Assembly (NCBI RefSeq): GCF_024170225.1
Contig: NZ_JALJXU010000003.1
Span: 186,001-250,000 of the forward strand
DNA: 64,000 nt
From: Streptococcus gallinaceus
Lineage (GTDB): Bacteria; Bacillota; Bacilli; Lactobacillales; Streptococcaceae
Reading direction: 5' to 3'
Part shown: piece by piece, positions 1-8,003 of the stretch
Layout: each line of letters starts with the position of its first letter
Numbering within the stretch: the stretch's first letter is position 1
The notes under the pieces: model-generated
What the model saw: only the letters and a program-made list of their open reading frames with translations
Told to the model about the DNA's origin: nothing
Databases searched by the model: none
Translations under genes and position numbers: made by a program

Positions 1-981
1 ATTGGTTCCTTTCCTCAATCAGCTGAAGTCAGACGTACTCGTCTAGCATGGAAGCGTCAGCAGATTTCTGATCAAGAATATGAAGACTTTATTAAATTTG
101 AAATTGCTTGCTGGATTAAGATTCAAGAAGACTTAGACATTGATGTTTTAGTCCATGGTGAATTTGAACGTGTGGATATGGTAGAGTTTTTTGGACAAAA
201 ACTAGCCGGTTTTGCGACAACAGCTAGTGGATGGGTACAATCCTACGGGTCTCGTGCAGTCAAACCTCCAATTATTTACGGGGATGTGCAACATATTCAG
301 CCATTAACAGTCAATGAAACTGTTTATGCTCAGAGTCTAACCGATCGTCCTGTCAAAGGAATGTTAACCGGTCCTATCACAATTACTAACTGGTCTTTTG
401 AGCGGACTGATATTCCTCGTCAAGATTTATTTAACCAAATTGCACTTGCTATTAAGGATGAAATCAAACTGTTAGAGGATGCTGGTATTCCTATTATTCA
501 GGTGGATGAGGCTGCGCTTCGTGAAGGACTTCCACTTCGTAAGGCTAATCAAAAAGCTTACCTAGACGATTCTGTTGCAGCCTTCCGTTTGGCAACATCA
601 TCTGTTAAGGATAACACTCAAATTCATACCCACATGTGTTATTCAAACTTTGCTGAAATTATCGATTCCATTCGTGATTTGGATGCAGATGTTATTTCTA
701 TAGAGACTAGTCGCAGTCACGGGGATATTATTGAAGCATTTGAAACTGCAACTTATCCTCTTGGTATAGGCTTAGGTGTCTACGATATTCATTCACCACG
801 TGTACCCACATTAGATGAGGTAGTTGCCAATATCGAACGACCTCTAAAACAATTATCTATAGAGCAATTTTGGGTAAATCCTGATTGTGGTCTGAAAACA
901 CGTCGGAAACCGGAGACAATTGCAGCACTTGAAATTTTGGTTCAGGCTACTAAAAAAGTTCGTAAGCGTTTTGGAAATTAA
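1..981 (+). CDS. metE: Cobalamin-independent methionine synthase MetE, C-terminal part (5' end outside window)
   Basis: The reading frame is open from base 1 and ends with TAA at 979-981, giving the last 326 residues of a protein usually about 750 long. MetE transfers a methyl group from methyltetrahydrofolate-triglutamate to homocysteine, making methionine in the cytoplasm. The zinc-binding C-terminal barrel is recognisable: HTHMC supplies His and Cys, [10 protein letters not shown] supplies Glu, and NPDCGLKTR supplies the last Cys ligand. The next gene starts 18 bases after the stop and encodes the enzyme that makes the methyl donor, so the two are almost certainly one operon. The start and any upstream regulator site lie outside the window. 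Confidence 0.97.
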   Translation: MGSFPQSAEVRRTRLAWKRQQISDQEYEDFIKFEIACWIKIQEDLDIDVLVHGEFERVDMVEFFGQKLAGFATTASGWVQSYGSRAVKPPIIYGDVQHIQPLTVNETVYAQSLTDRPVKGMLTGPITITNWSFERTDIPRQDLFNQIALAIKDEIKLLEDAGIPIIQVDEAALREGLPLRKANQKAYLDDSVAAFRLATSSVKDNTQIHTHMCYSNFAEIIDSIRDLDADVISIETSRSHGDIIEAFETATYPLGIGLGVYDIHSPRVPTLDEVVANIERPLKQLSIEQFWVNPDCGLKTRRKPETIAALEILVQATKKVRKRFGN

Positions 982-999
982 TCTTTGAAAGGAGAAGCA

Positions 1000-2844
1000 A
1001 TGGCAAACCTTTTAGAACGATTAAAAAATGAAATTCTTATAGCAGATGGTGCGATGGGGACTCTACTCTATAGTAACGGATTAGATAATTGCTATGAAGT
1101 GTATAATTTAACAAATCCAAAGGATATTAAGAACATTCATAAAGCCTATATAGAAGCTGGAGCTGATATTATTCAAACGAATACTTATGGAGCTAAAAGG
1201 CATAAGTTGAAAGTTTATGGGTATGAAAATCAGGTTAAAGAAGTGAATGAAGCTGGGGTTCAGTTGGCACGAGAAGTAGCAGGAGAACATACGTTTGTTC
1301 TTGGTACTATAGGAGCTTCTAGAGGGATTCGTCAGTGTGATTTGGCTCTGGAAGAAATTGTTGCAGAGACACTAGAACAAGCAGGATACCTTTTAGGAAC
1401 AGGGTTACTTGATGGCATTCTTTTAGAAACTTACTATGATGTAGAGGAATTACAGGCGGTTGTAAAGGCATTGCGCCCTCTAACAGAACTTCCGATTATT
1501 GCAAATATTTCTCTGCAAGAAGTAGGACTAACGGCTTCTGGTCAATCGGTTGTCGAAGTTTTTAGTCAATTGGTCCTGCAAGGAGTAGATTTAGTCGGTC
1601 TTAATTGTCATCTAGGTCCCTATCATATGATTCAAGCTCTTAAGCAAATTCCTCTTTTTGCTCAAGCATACTTAGCTGTCTATCCCAATGCCAGTCTTTT
1701 GTCATTAGATACAGCAGAAGAGAGTACTTACCAGTTTTCTTCTAACGCGGAATATTTTGGGAAATCAGCAGTGCTATTAGCTAAGGAAGGGGTTCGTCTG
1801 ATTGGGGGATGCTGTGGGACTACACCTGCTCATATTAAAGCCGCTAAGCGTGCCTTAAAAGGAATGACACCAATTGATAAAAAGCAGGTGACTCCGCTTG
1901 TTGAAGAGGCGGAATTATTTCCAAGAAACTCAAAAGGAGAGAGTTTAGTTGATAAGGTGAAACGGGAAATAACGGTTATTGCTGAATTGGATCCTCCGAA
2001 AACGCTTGATATAACTAAATTTAAGGAGGGGATTCAAGCATTAGATGCTAGTAATATTGCTGCAATTACCTTTGCTGATAATTCCTTAGCTAGAACTCGG
2101 ATTTGTAACTTAAGTCTAGCGGCAGTAATGAAAAATAATATTTCTACACCATTTTTACTTCATTTAACTTGTAGAGATCATAATATGATCGGGCTGCAAT
2201 CACGTTTGCTAGGTATGGATGTTCTAGGGATTGACCATGTTTTAGCTATAACCGGTGATCCATCAAAGATAGGAGATTTTCCAGGGGCTACCAGTGTTTA
2301 CGATGTTACCAGCTTTAAACTTATTGAATTAATTAAAGGACTCAACAGAGGACAGAGTTATAGTGGAGCGAATTTGAAAAAGGCTACAAATTTTACAGTT
2401 GCAGCTGCATTCAATCCAAATATAAAAAATTTAGCTCGCTCTGGTCGATTGATTGAAAAGAAAATTGATTCGGGAGCAGATTATTTTATTACTCAGCCTA
2501 TTTTTAAGGAAGAGGTAATTGAGGAATTAGCAAAGTTAACATCTAGTTACGAGCAGCCATTTTTCATTGGTATTATGCCGATAACTAGTTATAATAACGC
2601 AGTATTTTTACATAATGAGGTTCGTGGTATTGAATTATCGTCAGATTTTTTGAACTCCTTAGAGGCTGTTAAAGATGATAAGGAAAAGTGTCAGGAACTT
2701 GCTTTAGAAGAAAGTAAGCGGCTAATTGATGTGGCTCTCCAGCATTTTAATGGCATCTATCTTATCACGCCATTTATGCGATATGATTTGGTTTTAGAAC
2801 TTAGTGATTATATTGATAAAATAAAGCAAGCGCGAATATTATGA
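1000..2844 (+). CDS. Bifunctional homocysteine S-methyltransferase / 5,10-methylenetetrahydrofolate reductase
   Basis: A 614-residue two-domain enzyme of the YitJ type. Residues 1 to about 300 are a homocysteine S-methyltransferase domain with the zinc cysteines in GLNCHLGP and GGCCGTTPAH. Residues from about 320 to the end are a MetF-like FAD-dependent methylenetetrahydrofolate reductase (AELDPPK, AITGDP, FITQPIF). It would supply methyl-THF to MetE and may methylate homocysteine itself. ATG 1000 is chosen because AAAGGAGA at 988-995 sits just upstream; an in-frame TTG at 985 overlaps that ribosome site and is unlikely. It lies 18 bases after metE and a terminator follows at 2891. Confidence 0.95.
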   Translation: MANLLERLKNEILIADGAMGTLLYSNGLDNCYEVYNLTNPKDIKNIHKAYIEAGADIIQTNTYGAKRHKLKVYGYENQVKEVNEAGVQLAREVAGEHTFVLGTIGASRGIRQCDLALEEIVAETLEQAGYLLGTGLLDGILLETYYDVEELQAVVKALRPLTELPIIANISLQEVGLTASGQSVVEVFSQLVLQGVDLVGLNCHLGPYHMIQALKQIPLFAQAYLAVYPNASLLSLDTAEESTYQFSSNAEYFGKSAVLLAKEGVRLIGGCCGTTPAHIKAAKRALKGMTPIDKKQVTPLVEEAELFPRNSKGESLVDKVKREITVIAELDPPKTLDITKFKEGIQALDASNIAAITFADNSLARTRICNLSLAAVMKNNISTPFLLHLTCRDHNMIGLQSRLLGMDVLGIDHVLAITGDPSKIGDFPGATSVYDVTSFKLIELIKGLNRGQSYSGANLKKATNFTVAAAFNPNIKNLARSGRLIEKKIDSGADYFITQPIFKEEVIEELAKLTSSYEQPFFIGIMPITSYNNAVFLHNEVRGIELSSDFLNSLEAVKDDKEKCQELALEESKRLIDVALQHFNGIYLITPFMRYDLVLELSDYIDKIKQARIL

Positions 2845-2889
2845 ATGAACTCTTTTAGGAAATTTGGATTATTTTACAAATGGGATGTA

Positions 2890-2932
2890 AAATCGGATAA
2901 GGTGCCCCAAGCGTTGCCTATCCGATTTTTTG
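2890..2932 (+). terminator. Intrinsic terminator of the metE operon
   Basis: AATCGGATAAGG at 2891-2902 pairs with CCTATCCGATT at 2917-2927 (one bulged A) and is followed by a run of T. It lies 46 bases after the reductase stop. Confidence 0.85.
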
Positions 2933-3022
2933 TGTTTTCTACTACTTGCTAAGTCTCACAAGGAGCTTCATGGAAATAACATGTTGTAGCACCTCGCTCA
3001 GAGGTCAAAATCAGTCATTTTT

Positions 3023-3270
3023 TCAAAATTTGGTTAGGTTGGCAGACTGAAAGCGACGAATCTCCTCTTGTTCCCAATAATGCTTGTAGCAGTTGTCTCC
3101 GCAATGCTAGGAATGGCGATTAGCACTTCATATTCTGTTAGTGGCCGAGCTAGAGTTACCATCTCATCTAAGAAAGTTTGTCTTCGTTCAGAAAGTCTAA
3201 GCAGTTCTTGGGCATAGTAAAGAACCTCTTCTATTATAGGAGAGGTTTTTTGACGGCACTGTAAGACTAA
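3023..3270 (-). pseudogene. IS110/IS116-family transposase remnant, C-terminal part, frameshifted
   Basis: The minus strand between about 3270 and 3078 reads through a stretch containing YYAQELLRLSERR, LARPLTEYEVL and AIPSIAETTATSIIG. This resembles the C-terminal Transposase_20 domain of IS110 elements, whose usual form is SIPGIGETTA...IIGELGDIRRF. Reading then needs a one-base shift near 3073 to continue as EQEEIRRFQSANLTKF before a stop at 3023-3025. There is no start, no catalytic N-terminal DEDD part and no element ends, so this is a decayed fragment. The call rests on motif memory, not a search. Confidence 0.65.
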
Positions 3271-3391
3271 GACCGGTGCGCCAGTAGATATAGTGATGCC
3301 GTTTCAATACACGACGTCTTGGGGCGCACATACCTTGATAACATTCCCTCTAAAATATCCACCGCTTAACAAGAGACCTCGACTTTATCAT

Positions 3392-3440
3392 AAAGAAAAA
3401 GTAGCGAGTAATTTCTCCTGTTGGAGATTTTCTCACTACT
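3392..3440 (-). terminator. Terminator of the GH1 gene
   Basis: On the minus strand AGTAGTGAGAAAATCTCC pairs imperfectly with GGAGAAATTACTCGCTACT around an AACA loop and is followed by TTTTTCTTT. It lies directly after the GH1 stop. Confidence 0.8.
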
Positions 3441-3458
3441 AATCTTAATATGCTTTAG

Positions 3459-4835
3459 TTAAAATCCGTTGTTTTGGCTTAATTCTTTGAACCAATATCC
3501 AGATTTTTTGATGTGGCGACTTTGGTCGGTTAGGTCGAGTTGAACCAATCCGTAGCGGTTTTTATAGCTGTTGAGCCAAGACCAGCAGTCTATGAAGGTC
3601 CAGACAAGGTAGCCCTTGCAATTGGCTCCTTCTTGGATAGCGCGGTGCAATTCAGTCAAATGGCCTTTGATGAAATCAATCCGATAGTCATCTTGAATGG
3701 TATTGTCTACTAGGAATTTTTCTTCGCCTTCCACGCCCATGCCATTTTCTGTCAGAATCCACTCGATATTTCCATAGTGTTCTTGAATATTTTTAGCGAT
3801 ATCATAGACCCCTTTTTCATAGATTTCCCAACCTCGGTGAGGATTCATCTTGCGACCTGGCATTTGGTAGTGGTCATAGTAGAATTCTGGGAAGAATGGG
3901 GAGTCGGGATGGGGCAGATATTTTGGTGCTGCCACGCGAAGTGGTTGGTAATAATTAACGCCGAGGTAGTCTACCGTGTGATTTTTGATGGTAGCCAAGT
4001 CTTCTTCAAGAAATTCAGGCAACAAATCATGGTGTCGGATAATCTCTACTAACTCGGGTGGATATGTGCCTTTTACAGCTGGGTCCAAAAAGGACTTGGC
4101 CTGGAATAATTCGGCAATCCGCGCTGCTTTGACATCGGCGGGGTGCTGACTGCGTGGGTAGGCAGGAGTCAAATTTAAGACGATACCAATTTTCTTATCA
4201 GGATTGACATCGTGGCAGGCTTTCACGGCTAGGGCCGAAGCGAGTTGGGTGTTAAAGGCGACTTGCACACCAGCTTTGGCATCAATGACAGCTGGATAAT
4301 GAAATTGGTAAAAATAGCCACATTCGACAGGGACGATGGGTTCATTAAAGGTAATCCATCGGTCTACCCAGTGGTTAAAGTGCTCAAAGCAAGTACGCGC
4401 ATAACGCTCGTAGGCTAGGACCGTTTCTCGCTTGGTCCAGCCGCCTTTTTCCTCCAGTGCCATGGGGAGGTCAAAATGATAGAGATTGACAAAGAGTTGG
4501 ATACCTCGCTCTTTGACGCCACGAAAGACTCTCTCGTAAAATTCAAGAGCAATTGGATTGATCGCTCCATCTCCATCAGGAATCAATCTGCTCCATTGGA
4601 TAGATGTACGAAAGGCTGTGTGGCCAGTTTCTACGAGCAAATCCAAGTCTTCTTCGACGTGTTGGTAGAAAGTGGAAGTCGTTTCAGGACCGATTTCCTG
4701 ATGAAATTTTGCGGGTTCGATTCGGAACCAATGGTCCCAAGTGTTGTCGCCTTTTCCATCTCCAACTACTCGGCCTTCCGTTTGTACCCCCGAAGTCGAA
4801 GAACCCCAGAGAAAATCTTTAGGAAATTGAATCAT
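3459..4835 (-). CDS. Glycoside hydrolase family 1 (beta-glucosidase / 6-phospho-beta-glycosidase)
   Basis: A 458-residue cytoplasmic GH1 retaining beta-glycosidase of normal family length. It opens with FPKDFLWGSSTSGVQTEG. The acid/base Glu is E165 in TFNEP and the nucleophile is E363 in ILTENGM. Phospho-glycosidases carry an S...K-Y phosphate-binding motif near the C-terminus; here the region reads SWLNSYKNRYG (419-429), with the usual lysine position apparently Asn and a Lys one residue earlier. Whether it prefers phosphorylated sugars is therefore uncertain. It is divergent from the two-component system and shares its regulatory gap. In the N-glycan context it could cleave a beta-linked residue from imported glycans or handle a PTS sugar. 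Confidence 0.92.
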   Translation of the reverse strand: MIQFPKDFLWGSSTSGVQTEGRVVGDGKGDNTWDHWFRIEPAKFHQEIGPETTSTFYQHVEEDLDLLVETGHTAFRTSIQWSRLIPDGDGAINPIALEFYERVFRGVKERGIQLFVNLYHFDLPMALEEKGGWTKRETVLAYERYARTCFEHFNHWVDRWITFNEPIVPVECGYFYQFHYPAVIDAKAGVQVAFNTQLASALAVKACHDVNPDKKIGIVLNLTPAYPRSQHPADVKAARIAELFQAKSFLDPAVKGTYPPELVEIIRHHDLLPEFLEEDLATIKNHTVDYLGVNYYQPLRVAAPKYLPHPDSPFFPEFYYDHYQMPGRKMNPHRGWEIYEKGVYDIAKNIQEHYGNIEWILTENGMGVEGEEKFLVDNTIQDDYRIDFIKGHLTELHRAIQEGANCKGYLVWTFIDCWSWLNSYKNRYGLVQLDLTDQSRHIKKSGYWFKELSQNNGF

Positions 4836-4893
4836 ATTATCACCTCAGTATTCGTCTCTCTGTTTTATCTTAGCACATGGTTGAAAAAAAGAA

Positions 4894-4924
4894 TTGTACA
4901 AATAATACCAAGCATTCTACAAAA
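4894..4924 (-). promoter_or_regulatory. Two-part direct repeat, candidate operator for the YesN-type regulator (copy A)
   Basis: On the minus strand TTTTGTAGAA (4924-4915), 11 bases, then ATTTGTACAA (4903-4894). The half-sites repeat with 21-base spacing (two helical turns), the layout expected for an AraC-family dimer. The same two-part box is found before the GH125 gene at 10191-10221. It sits 58 bases before the GH1 start and also upstream of the kinase promoter. Function is inferred. Confidence 0.5.
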
Positions 4925-4968
4925 TATAGGACTATGTCGAGCTTTACGGAGTGCCTGTATTTTAATGG

Positions 4969-4974
4969 TATAAT
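4969..4974 (+). promoter_or_regulatory. Extended -10 promoter of the YesMN-type genes
   Basis: TATAAT preceded by TGG gives an extended -10 element 75 bases before the kinase start. TTTACG at 4943 is too far (20 bases) for an ideal -35. GAGGGGGG at 5039-5046 is the ribosome site for the kinase. Confidence 0.6.
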
Positions 4975-5048
4975 AGTCCTATAATATGGAATTGTAAAAC
5001 GATTTCAGTTAGTGTAAGATAAAAAGGTGTCATCAAAGAGGGGGGCTT

Positions 5049-6659
5049 ATGAGAAAATTCTTGATTGATTCGCTCTTACGACTATATTCGATTATTACCA
5101 TTTGTATCTTGTTAGTTTTTGCAGGTGTCATCTCTATCAACAATAGCCAAGCCTATTACAGAGACCTGGAAAAAATGCAGATAGATTTGGCGACCCAGTT
5201 GGAGTCAGATGCCAATCGCATGTACAGTATGGCATCGGAAGAGATTTATGATATTTTCCATAACGACATTCGTTTAGAAGGAGTTTACAAATATTTTGAA
5301 TTGTCTCCTGGAGAGTACGCAAAATGGAATCTAGACCAGTCAGATAGTTGGTTGGCCAATCCATCCCTCCATCAAAACATCGCAGACATTTACCGGAGAA
5401 ATGAGTTTATCAAGGGCATTGATATTGCGCTGACAAGTGGGAAAACGGTGTTCGTTTCAACCAGTCTGATGAAAAATGGCCGACAAATTCCTGCAGCAGC
5501 CTACCACAAGCCCCCAAATTCCTTTTCTATTGCTGTCCATAGCCAGCAAAATTTTGAGGTCATTGCTATTGTCTATATCACGGTTGATACCTCTTATTTT
5601 GAAAATTTAGTCCTTGATCGGACTGACCTCCCGGTTTATGTCAACATTCGCTTAAATGATTCTCCCTTTTATCACCTGCGTACCGCCGAGGACACTCGAC
5701 TGTATGAGCAAAATCTAGGAAAGCGTTCTAGAGTACAAATCGGTGTGAAGCGATCGGATATTCGGATGGATATTGTCAAACTGGTAGGTGGCATTACTTG
5801 CCTGAGCTTGATTGTCGGTATCTTACTCTTACTCATCTTGCAACGGGTATTTGCCAATTATGGCAATCAGGTGAGTGACTTGGTAGAGACCATGCAAAAT
5901 ATCACCGGACGGGACCGTGATTTACGGATTAATCTAGAACATAAGCGGCGAGAATTGCTGACGATTTCAACTAATATCAATGAAATGTTGGACTATCTGG
6001 AGGAATCAAATCGAGAAATCTATAGCTTGGAGTTGGCCCAGCAGGAGGCGAATTTACGAGCCTTGCAATCGCAAATCAATCCTCACTTTCTCTATAATAC
6101 GCTGGAATTTTTCCGGATGTATGCGGTCACGCATGACCAGGATGAATTGGGGGATATGATTTTTGAGTTTAGTAGCTTGATGCGCAACAGCATTTCGCAA
6201 GAAAAGACGACGACCATCCAACGTGAGCTGGAGTTCTGCGAAAAATTTTCTTATATTTGCCAGCTACGCTTTCCAAAATCTATTGCCTACGCTTATCAGG
6301 TGGCAGCAGATTGCCGTGATGTGGAAATTCCTAAGTTTGCTGTACAACCACTGATTGAGAATTTCTTCATCCATGGGATGGATTATAAGAAAAAATCCAA
6401 TGCAATTAGCGTTAAAGTTTACCGCGAACAATCAGCGGTTTGTATCTTGATTCGGGATAATGGGAAGGGAATGCCAGCCGATACCTTGGCGGAATACCAA
6501 GAAATGGTGGCAACGGATCGATATCTAGAGACTAATTCTGTAGGTATCCAGAATATTCATCAGCGACTTCGTTTGTATTTTAAGGATGCCTACCAGATGG
6601 AAATTAAAAATAGTCCCTTTGGTGGACTGACCTATTTGATTAGAATTGAGGGAGTATGA
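5049..6659 (+). CDS. Sensor histidine kinase, YesM family
   Basis: A 536-residue membrane kinase. TM1 lies at about 12-31, an extracellular sensor region at 32-240, TM2 at about 243-267, then a HAMP-like linker. The His_kinase domain has the motif QINPHFLYNTLEFFRMY with phosphoacceptor H346, followed by a HATPase with DNGKGMP. This domain order is typical of YesM-type kinases that sense carbohydrates with YesN partners. ATGA at 6656-6659 overlaps its stop with the regulator start, so the two are translationally coupled. Its place among N-glycan glycosidases suggests it responds to glycan or to a binding protein; the pneumococcal TCS07 pair is the family analogue I would compare. Confidence 0.93.
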   Translation: MRKFLIDSLLRLYSIITICILLVFAGVISINNSQAYYRDLEKMQIDLATQLESDANRMYSMASEEIYDIFHNDIRLEGVYKYFELSPGEYAKWNLDQSDSWLANPSLHQNIADIYRRNEFIKGIDIALTSGKTVFVSTSLMKNGRQIPAAAYHKPPNSFSIAVHSQQNFEVIAIVYITVDTSYFENLVLDRTDLPVYVNIRLNDSPFYHLRTAEDTRLYEQNLGKRSRVQIGVKRSDIRMDIVKLVGGITCLSLIVGILLLLILQRVFANYGNQVSDLVETMQNITGRDRDLRINLEHKRRELLTISTNINEMLDYLEESNREIYSLELAQQEANLRALQSQINPHFLYNTLEFFRMYAVTHDQDELGDMIFEFSSLMRNSISQEKTTTIQRELEFCEKFSYICQLRFPKSIAYAYQVAADCRDVEIPKFAVQPLIENFFIHGMDYKKKSNAISVKVYREQSAVCILIRDNGKGMPADTLAEYQEMVATDRYLETNSVGIQNIHQRLRLYFKDAYQMEIKNSPFGGLTYLIRIEGV

Positions 6660-7969
6660 AATTGCAAAAAGTAATGTTGGTCGATGACGAATATATGATT
6701 GTAGAAGGGTTGAAAAAATTGATTCCCTGTGAGGAGTTGGGACTTGAAATCGTCCATACGGATGAAAATGCAGAGTCAGCCTTAGACTACCTAGCCCAAC
6801 ATCCAGTGGATATTGTGATTACAGATATTTCCATGCCGGACATGACGGGTTTAGAGATGATTGCAGAGTTGAAAAAGCGCTCTCCCGAGACGAAGTGTAT
6901 TGTCTTGTCTGGCTACCAAGATTTTAACTACGCTCGTCAGGCAATTTCTCTTGGAGTAGTGGATTATCTGGTGAAGCCAGTTGACTGTGCGGCTTTAACA
7001 GATATCTTGGCGCGGTTGGTGGCTAATCGTCGTCAGGGCAATTGGTCTTGGGCGCGTGAATTTTTGGCAGGCCACGAAGAGAGTCTAAAGCATGTGGATA
7101 TGGACCAGTTTCAAGACAAGACTTTCTATTTGACGGCGGGACATACGCTGCAGGTGGAGGCTATTTGCCAGCATGAAGCGACGGTCTTGGGTAAAAAAAT
7201 TGTACTTGCTCTATGGCAAGAAAAACCAGAAGGAAACTTTTTGTATGTGGAGGAATGCCAATTTTCAATTGAGCAGATTCACGATATCTACAAAGAAGTG
7301 CAGCAATATTTTTATTACGCGGATACGCCAATTCGAGCAGATAGTGACGCGCAAGATCCCTATAAACTTTTGTCGGATAAATTAACAACGGGACTCTTTT
7401 CGGACTTTGTCAGCTTGTTGCCAGAAGTTGCAGGCATGCTAAAAGCACGAAAAATGCCCATGTATCTCACGCAGCAAATCTTCGTTCAACTCATGTCAGA
7501 AGTTTACCAGCATCTAAATAAGTTTGATACGGACAATTTCCACATTGTAGTGGATGCTATTCATTCATACCATAGTCTTGAGCAGATGCTAGATTACGTA
7601 CGCGATGAGGTCAATGCTCTCTGTCAAGCGCATCGTTACAGCGCCCATGTCACAGCTGTTTTGAAAATTGTCAGCGAAGATTACCAGCAGGAATTGACGC
7701 TGAAAATGATGAGCGATCGTCTTTTCTTAAATGCCGTCTACCTCGGGCAAATTATCAAAAAAGAAACAGGTGCTCCGTTTTCAGAGTTGCTCAATCGTCA
7801 GCGTATCAAGGTTTCGCAACAATTATTGATGACAACGGATAAGAGTATTGAAGAAATCTGTTTCCAAGTTGGGTACAATAATGTCGGCTACTTTTATAAG
7901 ATATTCAAGCGTTTCTGCAACGAGTCACCGAAAGTGTATCGTGAGCAATTGGAAGCGGCTAAGGCATAA
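6656..7969 (+). CDS. Response regulator, YesN family (receiver + AraC HTH)
   Basis: A 437-residue cytoplasmic DNA-binding regulator. The receiver domain occupies residues 1-125 with acidic pocket DD10-11, phospho-acceptor D57 (VITDISMPDMTG) and switch Lys in LVKPVD. A long central region of no clear motif follows. The C-terminal 100 residues form an AraC-type double helix-turn-helix (IEEICFQVGYNNVGYFYKIFKR). It overlaps the kinase gene by 4 bases. It is the best candidate to bind the TTTTGTAGAA-N11-ATTTGT boxes at 4894-4924 and 10191-10221. The target genes are inferred from position. Confidence 0.93.
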   Translation: MKLQKVMLVDDEYMIVEGLKKLIPCEELGLEIVHTDENAESALDYLAQHPVDIVITDISMPDMTGLEMIAELKKRSPETKCIVLSGYQDFNYARQAISLGVVDYLVKPVDCAALTDILARLVANRRQGNWSWAREFLAGHEESLKHVDMDQFQDKTFYLTAGHTLQVEAICQHEATVLGKKIVLALWQEKPEGNFLYVEECQFSIEQIHDIYKEVQQYFYYADTPIRADSDAQDPYKLLSDKLTTGLFSDFVSLLPEVAGMLKARKMPMYLTQQIFVQLMSEVYQHLNKFDTDNFHIVVDAIHSYHSLEQMLDYVRDEVNALCQAHRYSAHVTAVLKIVSEDYQQELTLKMMSDRLFLNAVYLGQIIKKETGAPFSELLNRQRIKVSQQLLMTTDKSIEEICFQVGYNNVGYFYKIFKRFCNESPKVYREQLEAAKA

Positions 7970-7970
7970 G

Positions 7971-8003
7971 AAAATCTCTCAAATCATTGAGAGATTTTTT
8001 CTT
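7971..8003. terminator. Bidirectional terminator between regulator and GH92 gene
   Basis: AAAATCTCTCAA and TTGAGAGATTTT form a perfect 12-bp stem around ATCA, with T runs on both strands. It separates the convergent yesN-like and GH92 genes. Confidence 0.9.

Larger units (their letters stand above)
2933..3458. other. Gene-poor gap between the metE operon and the glycan island
   Basis: Apart from the metE terminator, the IS110 fragment (3023-3270) and the minus-strand terminator at 3392-3440, I see no intact gene here. Bases 3271-3390 hold no recognised open frame or repeat. The gap marks the junction where the glycan-degradation island abuts the methionine genes. Confidence 0.6.

Noticed and set aside
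4850-4857. GACGAATA on the minus strand before the GH1 gene as a competence CIN-box
   Set aside because: One mismatch at an important position, no T-run, and no known link of GH1 to competence; single-mismatch copies also occur inside genes.
4476-4973. 165-codon plus-strand open frame opposite the GH1 gene
   Set aside because: It is antisense to a clear GH1 gene, has no ribosome site and matches no family; it is a shadow of the real gene.
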